NCBI GenBank assembly: GCA_965261475.1
Contig: OZ253454.1
Span: 682,001 to 746,000 of the forward strand
DNA length: 64,000 bases
Reading direction: 5' to 3'
DNA from: G965261475 sp965261475 [NCBI: bacterium]
GTDB taxonomy: Bacteria; SAR324; XYD2-FULL-50-16
The position numbers and the translations under genes are program-made. The notes beneath the pieces were generated by a model, which was not told the DNA's origin, ran no database searches, and saw only the letters and a program-made list of their open reading frames with translations. Every line of letters begins with the position of its first letter. Positions within the stretch are counted from its first letter, which is position 1. Shown piece after piece: positions 26,751 to 36,094 of the stretch.

Positions 26751-26990
26751 CTTTTGACACTGATTTTGGGTTAGTAAAAAGTTAGCAAATATTTTAGCTC
26801 GGTAATAAAATGATTTATTCTTAAAATACAAGCAGTTTGATTTTTGTGATAAAAAAGTGTTACTCTTAACCAAAATTGCGGCAAAACATAGGTTTTGATA
26901 TTTTAAGTAGATTAAAAACGCACTTTCCATCAGTCTATGGCATAATTTATATAAATTCAAGAAGTAATTTTGTTTTAAAAAAACTAAAAT

Positions 26991-27239
26991 ATGAAAAAAA
27001 TCAATTTAGCTGCCTCGATTAAGGGAGGACAACGCTCAATAGACGAGAGACAATACGAAGTTTTAAAAAGAAAAAAGAATCCTACTTGGACAGATTGTCA
27101 TAGCGAAGAAGAATGGTTGGTAAAACTACATTGCCTACGAACTTTATTTAAAGAAAATAAAATTGATAAAACAAGTTTTGTAGGCAAAGAGCAAAGATTA
27201 ATTTTAAAATGGTGGACAAAATTTTGTACTCAAAGGTGA
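26991..27239 (+). CDS. Small protein of unknown function upstream of tsaB
   Basis: An 82-residue basic protein that I do not recognise. It has SIKGGQRSIDERQYEVLKRKK near the N-terminus, one Cys-His (TDCHSEEEW) in the middle and a Trp-rich C-terminus (LKWWTKFCTQR). It is predicted soluble and mostly helical, without a signal peptide. It lies 4 nt before tsaB on the same strand, and its last codons contain the AGGTGA that acts as tsaB's ribosome site, so the two are likely co-transcribed. The position supports a real gene; the function is unknown. Confidence 0.6.
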   Translation: MKKINLAASIKGGQRSIDERQYEVLKRKKNPTWTDCHSEEEWLVKLHCLRTLFKENKIDKTSFVGKEQRLILKWWTKFCTQR

Positions 27240-27243
27240 TTAA

Positions 27244-27918
27244 ATGAAACAAAAAGAGATTGTTTTATCTATAGAAGGTAGTGGATCAGATAGTTTTTCT
27301 ATTTCTATTTTTGAAGACACAAAACTTTTAGCAGAAGATTTTTACACTCAAACACAATTTTCGGATTTACTTATACCAGCAATAGAAAAAATTCTTCTCA
27401 AAACTTCTGTATCCAAACAAAGTATTGGAGCTATTTTTACAACTACAGGACCTGGTTCTTTTACTTCTATTAGAGTGATTTTATCTAGCGTGATAGCTTT
27501 ATCCTTAGGCTTAAAAGTTCCAATTTACACTTTAGATAGCCTCAAAGCTAGTGCACTTGGTATTACGCAACAAAAAATAGCTGTAGCTCTTACGGCTTAT
27601 AAAAAAGAGCTCTATACCGCTTTTTTTGACCAAGAAGCTATAAGCAAGGAGTTACCTACAGATGCTAAACTTTTAAAACCAGCAGAATTTTTGACAAAAA
27701 TTAAAAACTACAACTATTGTCTAGTGGGCAATGGTATAGCTTGGTTGCAAAAAAATTATGATTTTATTCCCACTAGTGGACAAGAGATAATTACTAGGAA
27801 TTACTTAAAATCTAGCCAAATAGCAAAATATTTATTTTGTGTTAGAGATAAAGAAAAATATAGAAAAAGCGAACCTCTCTACCTCAAACAACCAGATTTC
27901 AATTTACCAAGCGGTTGA
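27244..27918 (+). CDS. tsaB: tRNA threonylcarbamoyladenosine biosynthesis protein TsaB
   Basis: Inactive ASKHA-fold partner that scaffolds TsaD and TsaE in forming t6A37 of ANN-reading tRNAs. Residues 1-224 begin LSIEGSGSDSFSISIF. The family signature TTGPGSFTSIR is at about 68-78, followed by GLKVPIYTLDSLKA. The length is usual for TsaB. The AAGGTGA 4-5 nt before the ATG is a clear SD for this window. tsaD and tsaE are not nearby; the rimI-like gene often linked to tsaB is 6 kb away at 33.9 kb. The gap to the convergent ATPase gene (27919-28026) holds only a weak AT hairpin. Confidence 0.92.
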   Translation: MKQKEIVLSIEGSGSDSFSISIFEDTKLLAEDFYTQTQFSDLLIPAIEKILLKTSVSKQSIGAIFTTTGPGSFTSIRVILSSVIALSLGLKVPIYTLDSLKASALGITQQKIAVALTAYKKELYTAFFDQEAISKELPTDAKLLKPAEFLTKIKNYNYCLVGNGIAWLQKNYDFIPTSGQEIITRNYLKSSQIAKYLFCVRDKEKYRKSEPLYLKQPDFNLPSG

Positions 27919-28026
27919 CTAAAACAACATAAAACTTTAAAAGTACCAATTTAAAGGCTGTATTTTATAATAGTTAGTTTGAGCTACAGACTATAGTGTT
28001 ATTTACAAAATATTCTTTTATAATAA

Positions 28027-29097
28027 TTACAAATAAATTCTTTGCTCTTGTGAGTTAAAAAAGAAAATTTTATTTTTTTTTAAAGCAAGATTGTAGAAGT
28101 TGTTTTTTTTTAACAATAAATCTTTATCGCATGCTAGAAGTAGTTCTTGATTGCTTATTTGGAATTTATAATAGCTTTCAGAGCCTAAGTATTCAGAATA
28201 TAAAAATTTTGCTTTTAAAAATCCAGTATCACTAACAAATAGATGGTGCGGACGAATAGCAAAAATAAATTTTTTAGGTGGTAATTTTTTTTTTATTCCT
28301 AGTTCACTAAACTCTATATTCCCATAATCTCCATTAACTATCTTGTTTTCAATTTGACCTCTAAAAATATTTATAGGAGGATTGCCTACAAATTTTGCTA
28401 CAAAAAGATTTTGGGGATTTTGATAAATTACTTGCGGAGTTCCAGATTGCATCATTTTCCCTTTAGAAAAAACAAAGATTCTATCAGCCAAAGTCATAGC
28501 TTCTTGCTGGTCGTGAGTCACATAAATAGTAGTTTTTTTAACAAAATTGTGTAGTTCGCGAATATAGCCTCTCATGTTTTCTCTAAGACGAGCATCTAAA
28601 TTACTCAAGGGCTCATCCAATAAAAAAATTTCTGGTTTTCGAACTAGCGCCCTGCCTATTGCCACTCTTTGTTTTTGACCACCTGATAATTGGCTAGGTA
28701 ACCTTTGTAATAAATCTATAATTTCTAATTTTCTTGCTGTTTTCTCAATAATGTTTTTTTTATCTTGTTTAGATATTTTAAGAATATCTAGAGGATATTT
28801 TAAATTTTCATAAACCGTAAGGTGTGGATACAAAGAATAAGTTTGAAAAACCATTGCAGTTTTCCTATTTTTAGGAATTTCCCAAGTAATATTCTTACCA
28901 TTAGCAAAAATACTTCCTCCACTTACATCATCTAATCCAGCAATTAGTCGCAAAGTTGTAGTTTTTCCACACCCGCTAGGACCCACAAAAACTATAAATT
29001 CTCCTTTTTGGATTTGGAAAGAAGTCTCAGATAAAGCAGTAGTTTGACCAAAATTTTTTTTAACATTTTGAAATTCTATAGAAGGTATTTTTTTCAC
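28027..29097 (-). CDS. UgpC/MalK-type sugar or polyol ABC ATPase (orphan)
   Basis: ATPase of 356 residues with a C-terminal TOBE regulatory region, as in MalK/UgpC. Walker A GPSGCGKTT is at 39-47, the Q-loop follows as VFQTYSLYP, signature LSGGQKQR is at 138-145, and Walker B IFLLDEPLSNLDA is at 158-170. It has no cognate permeases or binding protein in the window. It starts with GTG inside the stop of the giant gdh gene (GTGA, 4-nt overlap), so it is translated in the same operon as glutamate dehydrogenase. MalK-type ATPases can serve several importers, which would explain an orphan; that is inference. Confidence 0.9.
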   Translation of the reverse strand: MKKIPSIEFQNVKKNFGQTTALSETSFQIQKGEFIVFVGPSGCGKTTTLRLIAGLDDVSGGSIFANGKNITWEIPKNRKTAMVFQTYSLYPHLTVYENLKYPLDILKISKQDKKNIIEKTARKLEIIDLLQRLPSQLSGGQKQRVAIGRALVRKPEIFLLDEPLSNLDARLRENMRGYIRELHNFVKKTTIYVTHDQQEAMTLADRIFVFSKGKMMQSGTPQVIYQNPQNLFVAKFVGNPPINIFRGQIENKIVNGDYGNIEFSELGIKKKLPPKKFIFAIRPHHLFVSDTGFLKAKFLYSEYLGSESYYKFQISNQELLLACDKDLLLKKNNFYNLALKKNKIFFFNSQEQRIYL

Positions 29098-32000
29098 TTT
29101 TTCTGTAAAAAATTGTTTATTTCTTCAATAAGCACAGCAGCGACATGTAGAGTTTCTCGAGCATTCTTTGTAAAAAAATCTTCTTGCAGCTGAATTTTTT
29201 GTAAAAGAGAGTTAGCAGGAAAATCAAAAAATTCTTGCGGAGATGCTAAAAACTTTTGATATTTTTTTAAAATTTGTTTATAAATTTTCCATTTTAAGCT
29301 ATTGATATTTTGTAAAAGTAATCCTACATGTTGCTTGCCGTAACTAGATACTACTTTCATTTTTATGAGCCTATCACCTATAGATAATCCAAAAATACGA
29401 TAGGTTTTTTGAAAAATTTCTTCTACTAGTTGTTTTGTTAATTTTTGCTCGTCTACCAGGTAAATCTTTTCTAAAGGGTTGATGCTTGTTTGTTGTGTTT
29501 TTAATAATTGTAATAATTCTGCTTGAGACACAATATTACTAATGGATAATTTAGGGTAGTGCGTAATTACTAAATTTTGATATTTGCTAATTAAATCAAA
29601 AGAAATTGCTTGTTCTTTGAGGTTTAATAACAACCATAAAGTAATTTTTCTTAAAAATACCTCTAACTGACGAAGGTGAGTATAAGCAGTTAAAATATTT
29701 TTTCCTTGGTAGTAGGTAAAAATTGCTTTTCTAATTTTTTTGCCGTAAAAAATATTATCTGCAATAATATAGGTTTTTAAAATTAAATCGTATGGTCTAT
29801 CACTCCATTGTTGTAATAGAGTTAAGAAAGGAATACCAAATTGGTTAATTTGCTGATTGATAATACGACTAGTGATAATCTCCCTATAAAGTTGGTGTTT
29901 ATGTTTTAAAAGAGAGAATTTTTTTGACAGACTGGAAGGAAAATAATCTAAAAAATATTGCTCGCAAAATTTATTATCTGGAAGATTAGAATTTAAAATT
30001 TTACGAAAAAAAAACATTTTAGTGTAGCTTAGTAAGCTACAAAGATAAGGTCTAGGAATACCATCTCCATATTCTAGCAATGCAGATTTGCTCAATAATT
30101 TTTCTTTGTTTGGGTTAATAATTTTTTCTTCAACCAAAAAATCTATAGTATCTAAATATTCGGATAAATTTTCTTTAGAATCTTGCATAGACATGCTTAA
30201 AATATAGCTTTGGTCTTGATTATTTTTTAAACAAGCAGCGGTTACTTCGTCTATCAAAGTAGCAAGCAATTTAACTCTTTCTTTCCCCGCTTTAATTTTT
30301 TTCTTTTCTATCAGCCTCTCCATCATAATTTTAATATTTACCTCATGGTCAGACATATCGACTCCCGCAGAATTATCTATAGAATCAGCGTTTATTTTGC
30401 CCCCTTGTAGTGCAAATTCTAACCTAGCTGATTGAGTAAATCCTAAATTGCCACCTTCTCCTACAATTTTGGTTTTTAAATCAGCAGCATTCACCCTCAC
30501 AGAATTATTATTCGGGTCTCCAACATCTAGTTGAGTTTGATTCTTAGATTTAACATAAGTTCCAATGCCGCCATTCCAAAGTAGATCTACTTTTGCACTT
30601 AGCAACATACGAATGAGTTTTTCTCCACTCACACTATTTTCTTTTGTTTGTAAAAATTCTTTCATACTACTAGTTAGAGTAATAGATTTTGAGTTTCTCT
30701 TAAAAACACCTCCTCCTTTGCTAATTAATTTTGTTTTGTAATCCACCCAGCTACTGCCAGCAGTTTGAAACAATCTTTTTCTCTCCTGCCAAGCAGAATC
30801 ATCTGTTGGCGGATAAGGGTCAATAAAAATATGTAGATGGTTAAAAGCTCCTTTTAATCTAATTTGATGGCTTAAAAGCATAGCATTACCAAAGACATCT
30901 CCTCCCATGTCTCCTATCCCTACTACAGAAAAATCTTCGTTTTGTATGTCAATTCCTAATTCTAAAAAATGAATTTTTATACATTCCCAAGCCCCTTTAG
31001 CCGTAATTCCTATTTCTTTATGGTTATAACCTATAGAGCCACCAGAAGCAAAAGCATCTCCTAGCCAAAAATTTTGTGCAAGGCTAATTTCATTTGCTAC
31101 ATCGGAAAGATGGGCGGTACCTTTATCTGCTGCTACTACAAGGTAAGGATCATTGTCATCGTAACGCACAACCTGTTTCGGAGGAATAACCTCTCCTTGT
31201 ATAAAATTCCCTGTGATAGATAGTAAAGATTGTACAAAACGACGGTAGTGTTTTTCTACTACTTGAAACATCTCTTTTCTAGTTGTAAAAGATTCGTCAA
31301 TAATAAATCCTCCCTTGGAGCCTTCTGGGACAATCACAGTATTTTTAAGCATTTGTGCTGACATTAAACCTAGTATTTCTGTACGAAAATCGTCTTTTCT
31401 ATCAGAAAACCTTAAGCCACCTCTAGCAATTTTGCCGCCTCTTAAATGTACGCCAGTCATGTCAACGCCATAAACAAAAATCTCATACATAGGTTTAGGA
31501 TTTTGCATCATATCTACTTCACTACAATTTATTTTAAAAGCAAGAGCTTCACGAGCATTGATATTATAATAATTAGTTCGTAGCATAGCTTGGACAAAAT
31601 TATAAAGATTGCGAAATATACCATCTTCAGTAAGTGTTTTCAGTTTAGCTATTTGTACTAATATTGCTTGCTCAGCTTGTATTATTTGAGTTTTTCTATT
31701 TTTTTTTTCAAAAGTAAATTTTGCGGTAAAATAATCTAATATACTATAACTAATTTTGGGGTTAACAAGAATAATACAATCAAAAATATTGCTATCTATA
31801 CTACAACCTAATTGATACATATATTTTTTGAGAGCTGTAAATAAATTGACTTGTTTGTAATTAAATCCAGCACAAGTTACTAATCCGTTCAATTTTTCAT
31901 TTGCTAACTCCTTACTAAATAGAGCTAATATAGATTCTTGAATATGTTTTTTAAAATATTTATGCGATTCAATAGTAATTTGTTGATGTTTGACAATATA

Positions 32001-33827
32001 TGTATATTTATGGTAGATTTTGCCCTCTAGAGGTACTTTATAAGCAATTTCTTGCAACACATCTAAAGATAGGTTCTGTAAATTCGGTAAAATTTGGCTT
32101 AGATGATAAATTTTATAGGTATATAGAACAACTATTGATTTTTCTTCGTTTAGAGCAATCACATCTACATATTCCACAGATTTATCTACTACTAAATTAA
32201 AGTTCTCAATATCATAAATAGCTTGCGTGGTGTCGTTAGCAGCTTGATAAAATTTATTGAAAGCAGAAGAATAACGCTGCTTCATTTTATTAGCTACGAC
32301 ATGAGAAAAATGTTTCTCAAGTTTGTAAATTAGAATTTGTTGCCATTCTTCTATCAATTGTTTGACTTCTAATTCTATATTAGAGAGCATGGTGCTAGAG
32401 ATTTTATTTGTATCAAATTTAAAATAAATAAAATGGCATTGCACCGAGTTTCCATAGTAAAACCAATAAGATTTTTCAGCTTCTTGTTTTGTAGTTTTTG
32501 TCATTAATTGACTAACTCGTTTAAATTCTCTATCATCAAAATTTTCTACTGGAATATAGACAACCAATCTAGCATAGTTGACTTCAGCTATAGAATATAA
32601 ACTTGTTTCTACTTGACATAATTCCCAAATAAAAGGGCTTTTATACGCAAAAATTCTTAGCTCTTCTTTTTCCATACGAAAACATTCGTATTTAGGAAAA
32701 CGATTAAATAAATCTTTTAAGTGTTTAAAGTCGTGGCTATTCTCAACTAATCCTATATCTTTGACAATAGCGTTGAGCTTATAGCGTACCAAAGGAATAT
32801 CCATGATATCGGATAATTCAGATGCTCTAGTAAAGACTCCTGCTAAACAAAAAAAAGTTATTTTATCTGTATTTTTGTATACTTTTTTACCAAAAATATA
32901 AATCAATTTATCTGTAACATGAATTTTAGAACTATAACGAGATTCTGCAAAACTTACAGATAAGCTATTATTCTTAAAAATTGGTAGGTATTGCTCAATT
33001 TCTTCAACAAAATCTAGGTTTTGAATTTTTGCTAAATACGAAAATACTCCTAAATTATTATCAAAATCATTCCAAGTTAACTTTTTTTTACAAATTTTTT
33101 GACTAGAGATGCTATTTATCCCTAAAAGAATCATATTATCACTAGCAATCCATTCATAAAGTTGGCGTCGCTCGTTATCTCGTTGTTGATCTTGCGTAAA
33201 AAAAGTATCAGAATCTTTTAGGCTCCTTAGAGTATTCTGCATTGCATGAAAATCGTTAGTAGCTGCAATCAATCTGCTTAAAACATCGTAGATCTCTTCT
33301 TGTAATATTTTTGTATCTAATTCTGTAACATGAGAGCTGCTAACTAAGACGATAACGTAATTGTATTTTTGACAACCATGTTTCTTATTTAGTAAAATCT
33401 TAATATTTTTTTCTTGTTTTTCTACAAATAAAACAGGATGTGTTAGCTGTATAATATTTAAATTTTGTTTGCTATGGAAATAATTACGTAAACTATCTAC
33501 CACAAAGGGTCTATCTTCTAGTAAAACTTTTATAACAAAACGGTTTTGTTTCTCTTTTGTATGAGTGCTAATATCGCAACTGACATTGACAAAAAGTTCT
33601 TTATTTAAATTTTGAATAAATTGCTTATACAGTAAATAGACATGTTCATACAAGGTCTTGGTTTCATTATCTTGTAAAAATTTTATAGAATATTTTGAAA
33701 CTAATTTTTCTGCAAAACTTAAAAAGTTATCATTTTTTTTTTTGCATAATTTTTTAAATTTTTGCAAATTGCTTAGTATACACTTATCCCTTTCTTCTCT
33801 TTGGCGGGTAATAGTAGTAAATTTCAT
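29094..33827 (-). CDS. gdhB: Large NAD-dependent glutamate dehydrogenase (GDH-180 class)
   Basis: Oxidative deamination of glutamate to 2-oxoglutarate with NAD, a large cytosolic oligomer. The 1577-residue size and layout fit the proteobacterial GDH-180 class. The long N-terminal half contains ACT-like regulatory repeats (for example RFVIKVLLEDRPFVVDSLRNYF at about 75-97). The catalytic core is near 790-836 (GGKIARGGLRFSDRKDDFRTEI and KNTVIVPEGSKGGF). The dinucleotide-binding fold is near 965-985 (GIGDMGGDVFGNAMLLS). NGGIGTY and GEGGNLGFTQSARLEFAL follow. It would feed imported amino acids, such as those carried by the Aap-type systems here, into the TCA cycle. No SD is visible. The UgpC-like ATPase gene overlaps its stop by 4 nt. 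Confidence 0.96.
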   Translation of the reverse strand: MKFTTITRQREERDKCILSNLQKFKKLCKKKNDNFLSFAEKLVSKYSIKFLQDNETKTLYEHVYLLYKQFIQNLNKELFVNVSCDISTHTKEKQNRFVIKVLLEDRPFVVDSLRNYFHSKQNLNIIQLTHPVLFVEKQEKNIKILLNKKHGCQKYNYVIVLVSSSHVTELDTKILQEEIYDVLSRLIAATNDFHAMQNTLRSLKDSDTFFTQDQQRDNERRQLYEWIASDNMILLGINSISSQKICKKKLTWNDFDNNLGVFSYLAKIQNLDFVEEIEQYLPIFKNNSLSVSFAESRYSSKIHVTDKLIYIFGKKVYKNTDKITFFCLAGVFTRASELSDIMDIPLVRYKLNAIVKDIGLVENSHDFKHLKDLFNRFPKYECFRMEKEELRIFAYKSPFIWELCQVETSLYSIAEVNYARLVVYIPVENFDDREFKRVSQLMTKTTKQEAEKSYWFYYGNSVQCHFIYFKFDTNKISSTMLSNIELEVKQLIEEWQQILIYKLEKHFSHVVANKMKQRYSSAFNKFYQAANDTTQAIYDIENFNLVVDKSVEYVDVIALNEEKSIVVLYTYKIYHLSQILPNLQNLSLDVLQEIAYKVPLEGKIYHKYTYIVKHQQITIESHKYFKKHIQESILALFSKELANEKLNGLVTCAGFNYKQVNLFTALKKYMYQLGCSIDSNIFDCIILVNPKISYSILDYFTAKFTFEKKNRKTQIIQAEQAILVQIAKLKTLTEDGIFRNLYNFVQAMLRTNYYNINAREALAFKINCSEVDMMQNPKPMYEIFVYGVDMTGVHLRGGKIARGGLRFSDRKDDFRTEILGLMSAQMLKNTVIVPEGSKGGFIIDESFTTRKEMFQVVEKHYRRFVQSLLSITGNFIQGEVIPPKQVVRYDDNDPYLVVAADKGTAHLSDVANEISLAQNFWLGDAFASGGSIGYNHKEIGITAKGAWECIKIHFLELGIDIQNEDFSVVGIGDMGGDVFGNAMLLSHQIRLKGAFNHLHIFIDPYPPTDDSAWQERKRLFQTAGSSWVDYKTKLISKGGGVFKRNSKSITLTSSMKEFLQTKENSVSGEKLIRMLLSAKVDLLWNGGIGTYVKSKNQTQLDVGDPNNNSVRVNAADLKTKIVGEGGNLGFTQSARLEFALQGGKINADSIDNSAGVDMSDHEVNIKIMMERLIEKKKIKAGKERVKLLATLIDEVTAACLKNNQDQSYILSMSMQDSKENLSEYLDTIDFLVEEKIINPNKEKLLSKSALLEYGDGIPRPYLCSLLSYTKMFFFRKILNSNLPDNKFCEQYFLDYFPSSLSKKFSLLKHKHQLYREIITSRIINQQINQFGIPFLTLLQQWSDRPYDLILKTYIIADNIFYGKKIRKAIFTYYQGKNILTAYTHLRQLEVFLRKITLWLLLNLKEQAISFDLISKYQNLVITHYPKLSISNIVSQAELLQLLKTQQTSINPLEKIYLVDEQKLTKQLVEEIFQKTYRIFGLSIGDRLIKMKVVSSYGKQHVGLLLQNINSLKWKIYKQILKKYQKFLASPQEFFDFPANSLLQKIQLQEDFFTKNARETLHVAAVLIEEINNFLQKK

Positions 33828-33893
33828 AATTTTGACAAAAATAGCAGCATAAATTGACTTTTAACATTCTTTTATTTTAAAGTAAAAAGAAGT

Positions 33894-34361
33894 TTGATAT
33901 CTTTTTATACTTTGAAACTTCATTTATCACCTTTTCGTCCTGACGATTTAGCAGATATTTGCCTGCTAGAGAAAATAAGTTTTAGAAAAGGAGGTATTCC
34001 TAAAGAACAACTTTGTAGAATGATTATTCATTCTGATGTGGTTTGTTATTGTCTAAAAGATGAACAGAAAAAATTAATTGCTTTTATTTTATTGAAGATC
34101 AATAAAATCATACACAGCATGACTATACTCTCTTTAGCAGTTCAAAAGGAATATCAAGGAAAAGGATGGGGTCAAAAATTAGTACTTTTTGCTAAAGCAA
34201 TAGGTAAAAATCTGCGTTTAGATTATTTAGATATACAAATAGAAGATCAAAACAAACCAGTAAAAAAATTTTTAAAAAATTCTGGTTTTCAAATAACAAA
34301 AACATTCTCTGACTACTTAGAAAAAAAACAAGTAGGAATAGAAATGAGATTACAAATCTAG
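33894..34361 (+). CDS. GNAT-family N-acetyltransferase (RimI-like)
   Basis: A 155-residue Gcn5-type acetyltransferase with LSPFRPDDLADICLLEK at the N-terminus, the central strand MTILSLAVQKEYQGKGWGQKLV (acetyl-CoA loop Q-G-K-G-W-G), and LDIQIEDQNKPVKKFLKNSGF. RimI acetylates ribosomal protein S18 and is often linked to tsaB/tsaD, but side-chain targets vary widely. The only early start is TTG at 33894, preceded by an aagaag stretch. No ATG occurs before residue about 43, which would cut the domain. It is divergent from gdhB by 66 bp. Confidence 0.8.
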   Translation: MISFYTLKLHLSPFRPDDLADICLLEKISFRKGGIPKEQLCRMIIHSDVVCYCLKDEQKKLIAFILLKINKIIHSMTILSLAVQKEYQGKGWGQKLVLFAKAIGKNLRLDYLDIQIEDQNKPVKKFLKNSGFQITKTFSDYLEKKQVGIEMRLQI

Positions 34362-34427
34362 TTTTATTCTCCCACCAAATTTTTAAAAACTTGATTATAT
34401 TCTTTAGCGTTAATTAGTGTTGAGGTA

Positions 34428-34539
34428 ACTAGTATTTTGTTGGTGTAGTTGCTATAAAATATTCTATAAATTTAGTTAATAATACTTTTATGATACCCGC
34501 TTTTACTAGACTATTTTTAGTAAATCTACTAGTATTTTG
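34428..34539. repeat. Two 12-bp direct repeats 100 bp apart
   Basis: The sequence actagtattttg occurs at 34428-34439 and again at 34528-34539, flanking a 7-bp hairpin (34502-34508 / 34518-34524). They lie in the 230-bp gap before the spondin-like lipoprotein gene. The spacing of exactly 100 bp may be chance or a pair of regulator sites. Confidence 0.4.
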
Positions 34540-34556
34540 ATATAGGGTTTAAATTT

Positions 34557-34585
34557 TTTAGACTCTTTGTAAATGAAACTATAAT
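34557..34585 (+). promoter_or_regulatory. Candidate promoter of the spondin-like lipoprotein gene
   Basis: TTTAGA (34557-34562) and a perfect TATAAT (34580-34585) are 17 nt apart. The ATG follows at 34592, about where transcription would start, so the message may be leaderless. There is no SD-like sequence between the box and the ATG. Confidence 0.4.
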
Positions 34586-34591
34586 AATATA

Positions 34592-35140
34592 ATGAAAAAC
34601 AAAGTAAATACCTACGGCAAAGGATTGGCATTTTTAGTAATTGCCAGTTTGTTTATTAGCGGATGCGGATATTTTGGTAAAAAAATCAATTATGGTCAAA
34701 AGGAAGGACCTATTTATACAATAACAATCAAGAATACTTTAGCAGGAGAAAGACTTGCTCCTCTTCTTGTTGTAGGAGATGCAGACGATGCAAAAATTTG
34801 GGTCGGAGAATATGTTTCTCAAGAAGCACGTACTCAATTCACTACTGGCAATCCTAAATCTCTAGCATCTGTTTTTACAGGAGATATAAGTAGCCCCGGT
34901 AAAGTTGGTGTTGATGGAGAGCTTAAGTTTGAATTTAGAACAACAGCTTCCTCTATTCGCATTACAGCTATGGTGCATCCTGATAAAACTCCTGATAATT
35001 ATGTAACCGCTCTTGTAAATCTTGACGAATTACCAAGTGAAACTACATTAAAAAGATACGATATAGGAGATGATGAAGATAGAAAAACAGTGGTTTTTGT
35101 CGAAGATGCTGGCGTAGTTTCAGTAACTCAAAACAATTGA
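34592..35140 (+). CDS. Spondin-domain-like lipoprotein
   Basis: Lipoprotein of 182 residues with lipobox FISGC (Cys25). The mature part reads IYTITIKNTLAGERLAPLLVVGDADDAKIW, then a beta-rich region ending VTALVNLDELPSE. This resembles bacterial Spondin_N proteins, which begin with the same 'tikNlt...q.laP.lv' pattern and are often secreted or surface-attached. It has no enzyme motif. It is flanked by a promoter candidate upstream and convergent fpg 22 nt downstream, so it is monocistronic. The family call is a recognition from sequence pattern and moderately sure; function is unknown. Confidence 0.72.
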   Translation: MKNKVNTYGKGLAFLVIASLFISGCGYFGKKINYGQKEGPIYTITIKNTLAGERLAPLLVVGDADDAKIWVGEYVSQEARTQFTTGNPKSLASVFTGDISSPGKVGVDGELKFEFRTTASSIRITAMVHPDKTPDNYVTALVNLDELPSETTLKRYDIGDDEDRKTVVFVEDAGVVSVTQNN

Positions 35141-35162
35141 TCTTGAGTTTCTTAATTGAGAT

Positions 35163-35969
35163 TTAATTTTGGCAAGTGGGACAATAATAAGTGCTTTGTT
35201 GTCCCTTTTCTTTTTGTATAGGCTCTTTGCAAAGGGTGCATTTTTGACCATTTTTACCATAGACAAGTAAAAAATTTTGAAACTCTCCTGTTTTGCCATC
35301 TACTCTACGGTAATCAGAAATGCTAGTTCCATTATAACTGATAGCTAATGTCAGAATCTTTCTAATATTAATTAGTAACTTATCTACTTCTTGTAAATTC
35401 AAAGAATTTGTTAAGCGGAAAGGAGAAATGCTACTTTTGTAGAGTATCTCACACGCATAAATATTACCAATTCCAGCTATTTGACTTTGATCCATTAAAT
35501 ATTTTTTTATGGATTTTTTTTTACTCCGTAATTTATTGTAGAACACTGCCGCGCTCAGTTTTTGAGCTAAAGCGTCTATACCAAGTTTTTTTTTACAGAT
35601 AAAAGAATTTTTTTTAAGGAATTTTTCTATAGTACCGAAACAACGAACATCGTTAAAAGCAAGTTTTTGTTTGTCTTCAAAAACAAAAACAACTCTATCG
35701 TGGATAGATTGTTTTTTTGAGGGATAAATAAATTTTCCAGTCATTCTAAGGTGTGTGACCAAAAAATAATCTCCTTCAAAATCAAACAAAATATACTTAC
35801 CGTGACGAAAAATTTGCAGTATTTGTTTTTTTAAAAAAATTTTTTGCAATTCTTCTACAGAATCTTGTAAAATTCCTTTTCTTATTTCGTAGATAGTAGT
35901 AATTTTCTTACCAACTAGCACAGCTTGTAGACTACGAACTATAGTTTCTACTTCAGGAAGTTCTGGCAT
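35163..35969 (-). CDS. mutM: Formamidopyrimidine-DNA glycosylase
   Basis: Base-excision repair of 8-oxoguanine and Fapy lesions. The N-terminus MPELPEVETIVRSL supplies the catalytic Pro2 and Glu3. Lys58 (FRHGKYILF) contacts the DNA phosphate. DQSQIAGIGNIYACEIL is the helix-two-turn-helix, and a C-terminal four-cysteine zinc finger (CTLCK...CPTC) closes the 268-residue protein. All catalytic residues are intact. It is divergent from frr across 125 bp. Confidence 0.97.
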   Translation of the reverse strand: MPELPEVETIVRSLQAVLVGKKITTIYEIRKGILQDSVEELQKIFLKKQILQIFRHGKYILFDFEGDYFLVTHLRMTGKFIYPSKKQSIHDRVVFVFEDKQKLAFNDVRCFGTIEKFLKKNSFICKKKLGIDALAQKLSAAVFYNKLRSKKKSIKKYLMDQSQIAGIGNIYACEILYKSSISPFRLTNSLNLQEVDKLLINIRKILTLAISYNGTSISDYRRVDGKTGEFQNFLLVYGKNGQKCTLCKEPIQKEKGQQSTYYCPTCQN

Positions 35970-36052
35970 AACTTTTGATTACGGATTTGAGTATATCTTT
36001 TTGTTATAGAACAATAGCATATAAATAAACTTTATTTTTTATTTTAATCCTA

Positions 36053-36064
36053 TATGTTAACATA
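36053..36064. repeat. 12-bp palindrome upstream of frr
   Basis: tatgttaacata is a perfect palindrome 31 bp before the frr start, in the divergent gap with mutM. It could be a regulator site, but its AT-richness makes chance likely. Confidence 0.25.
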
Positions 36065-36094
36065 GTAGTAGTGTAATTTTAGTTTTAAATAAAA

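Noticed and set aside
26751-26960. Upstream part of the glycosyltransferase frame
   Set aside because: The 70 residues before Met71 are unlike the GT2 family and the Met71 start fits the conserved LLIIIPTYNE start; treated as untranslated.
34362-34591. tRNA or other structural RNA in the gap
   Set aside because: No GTTCRANNC T-loop or acceptor pairing could be found; the same holds for the other gaps inspected.
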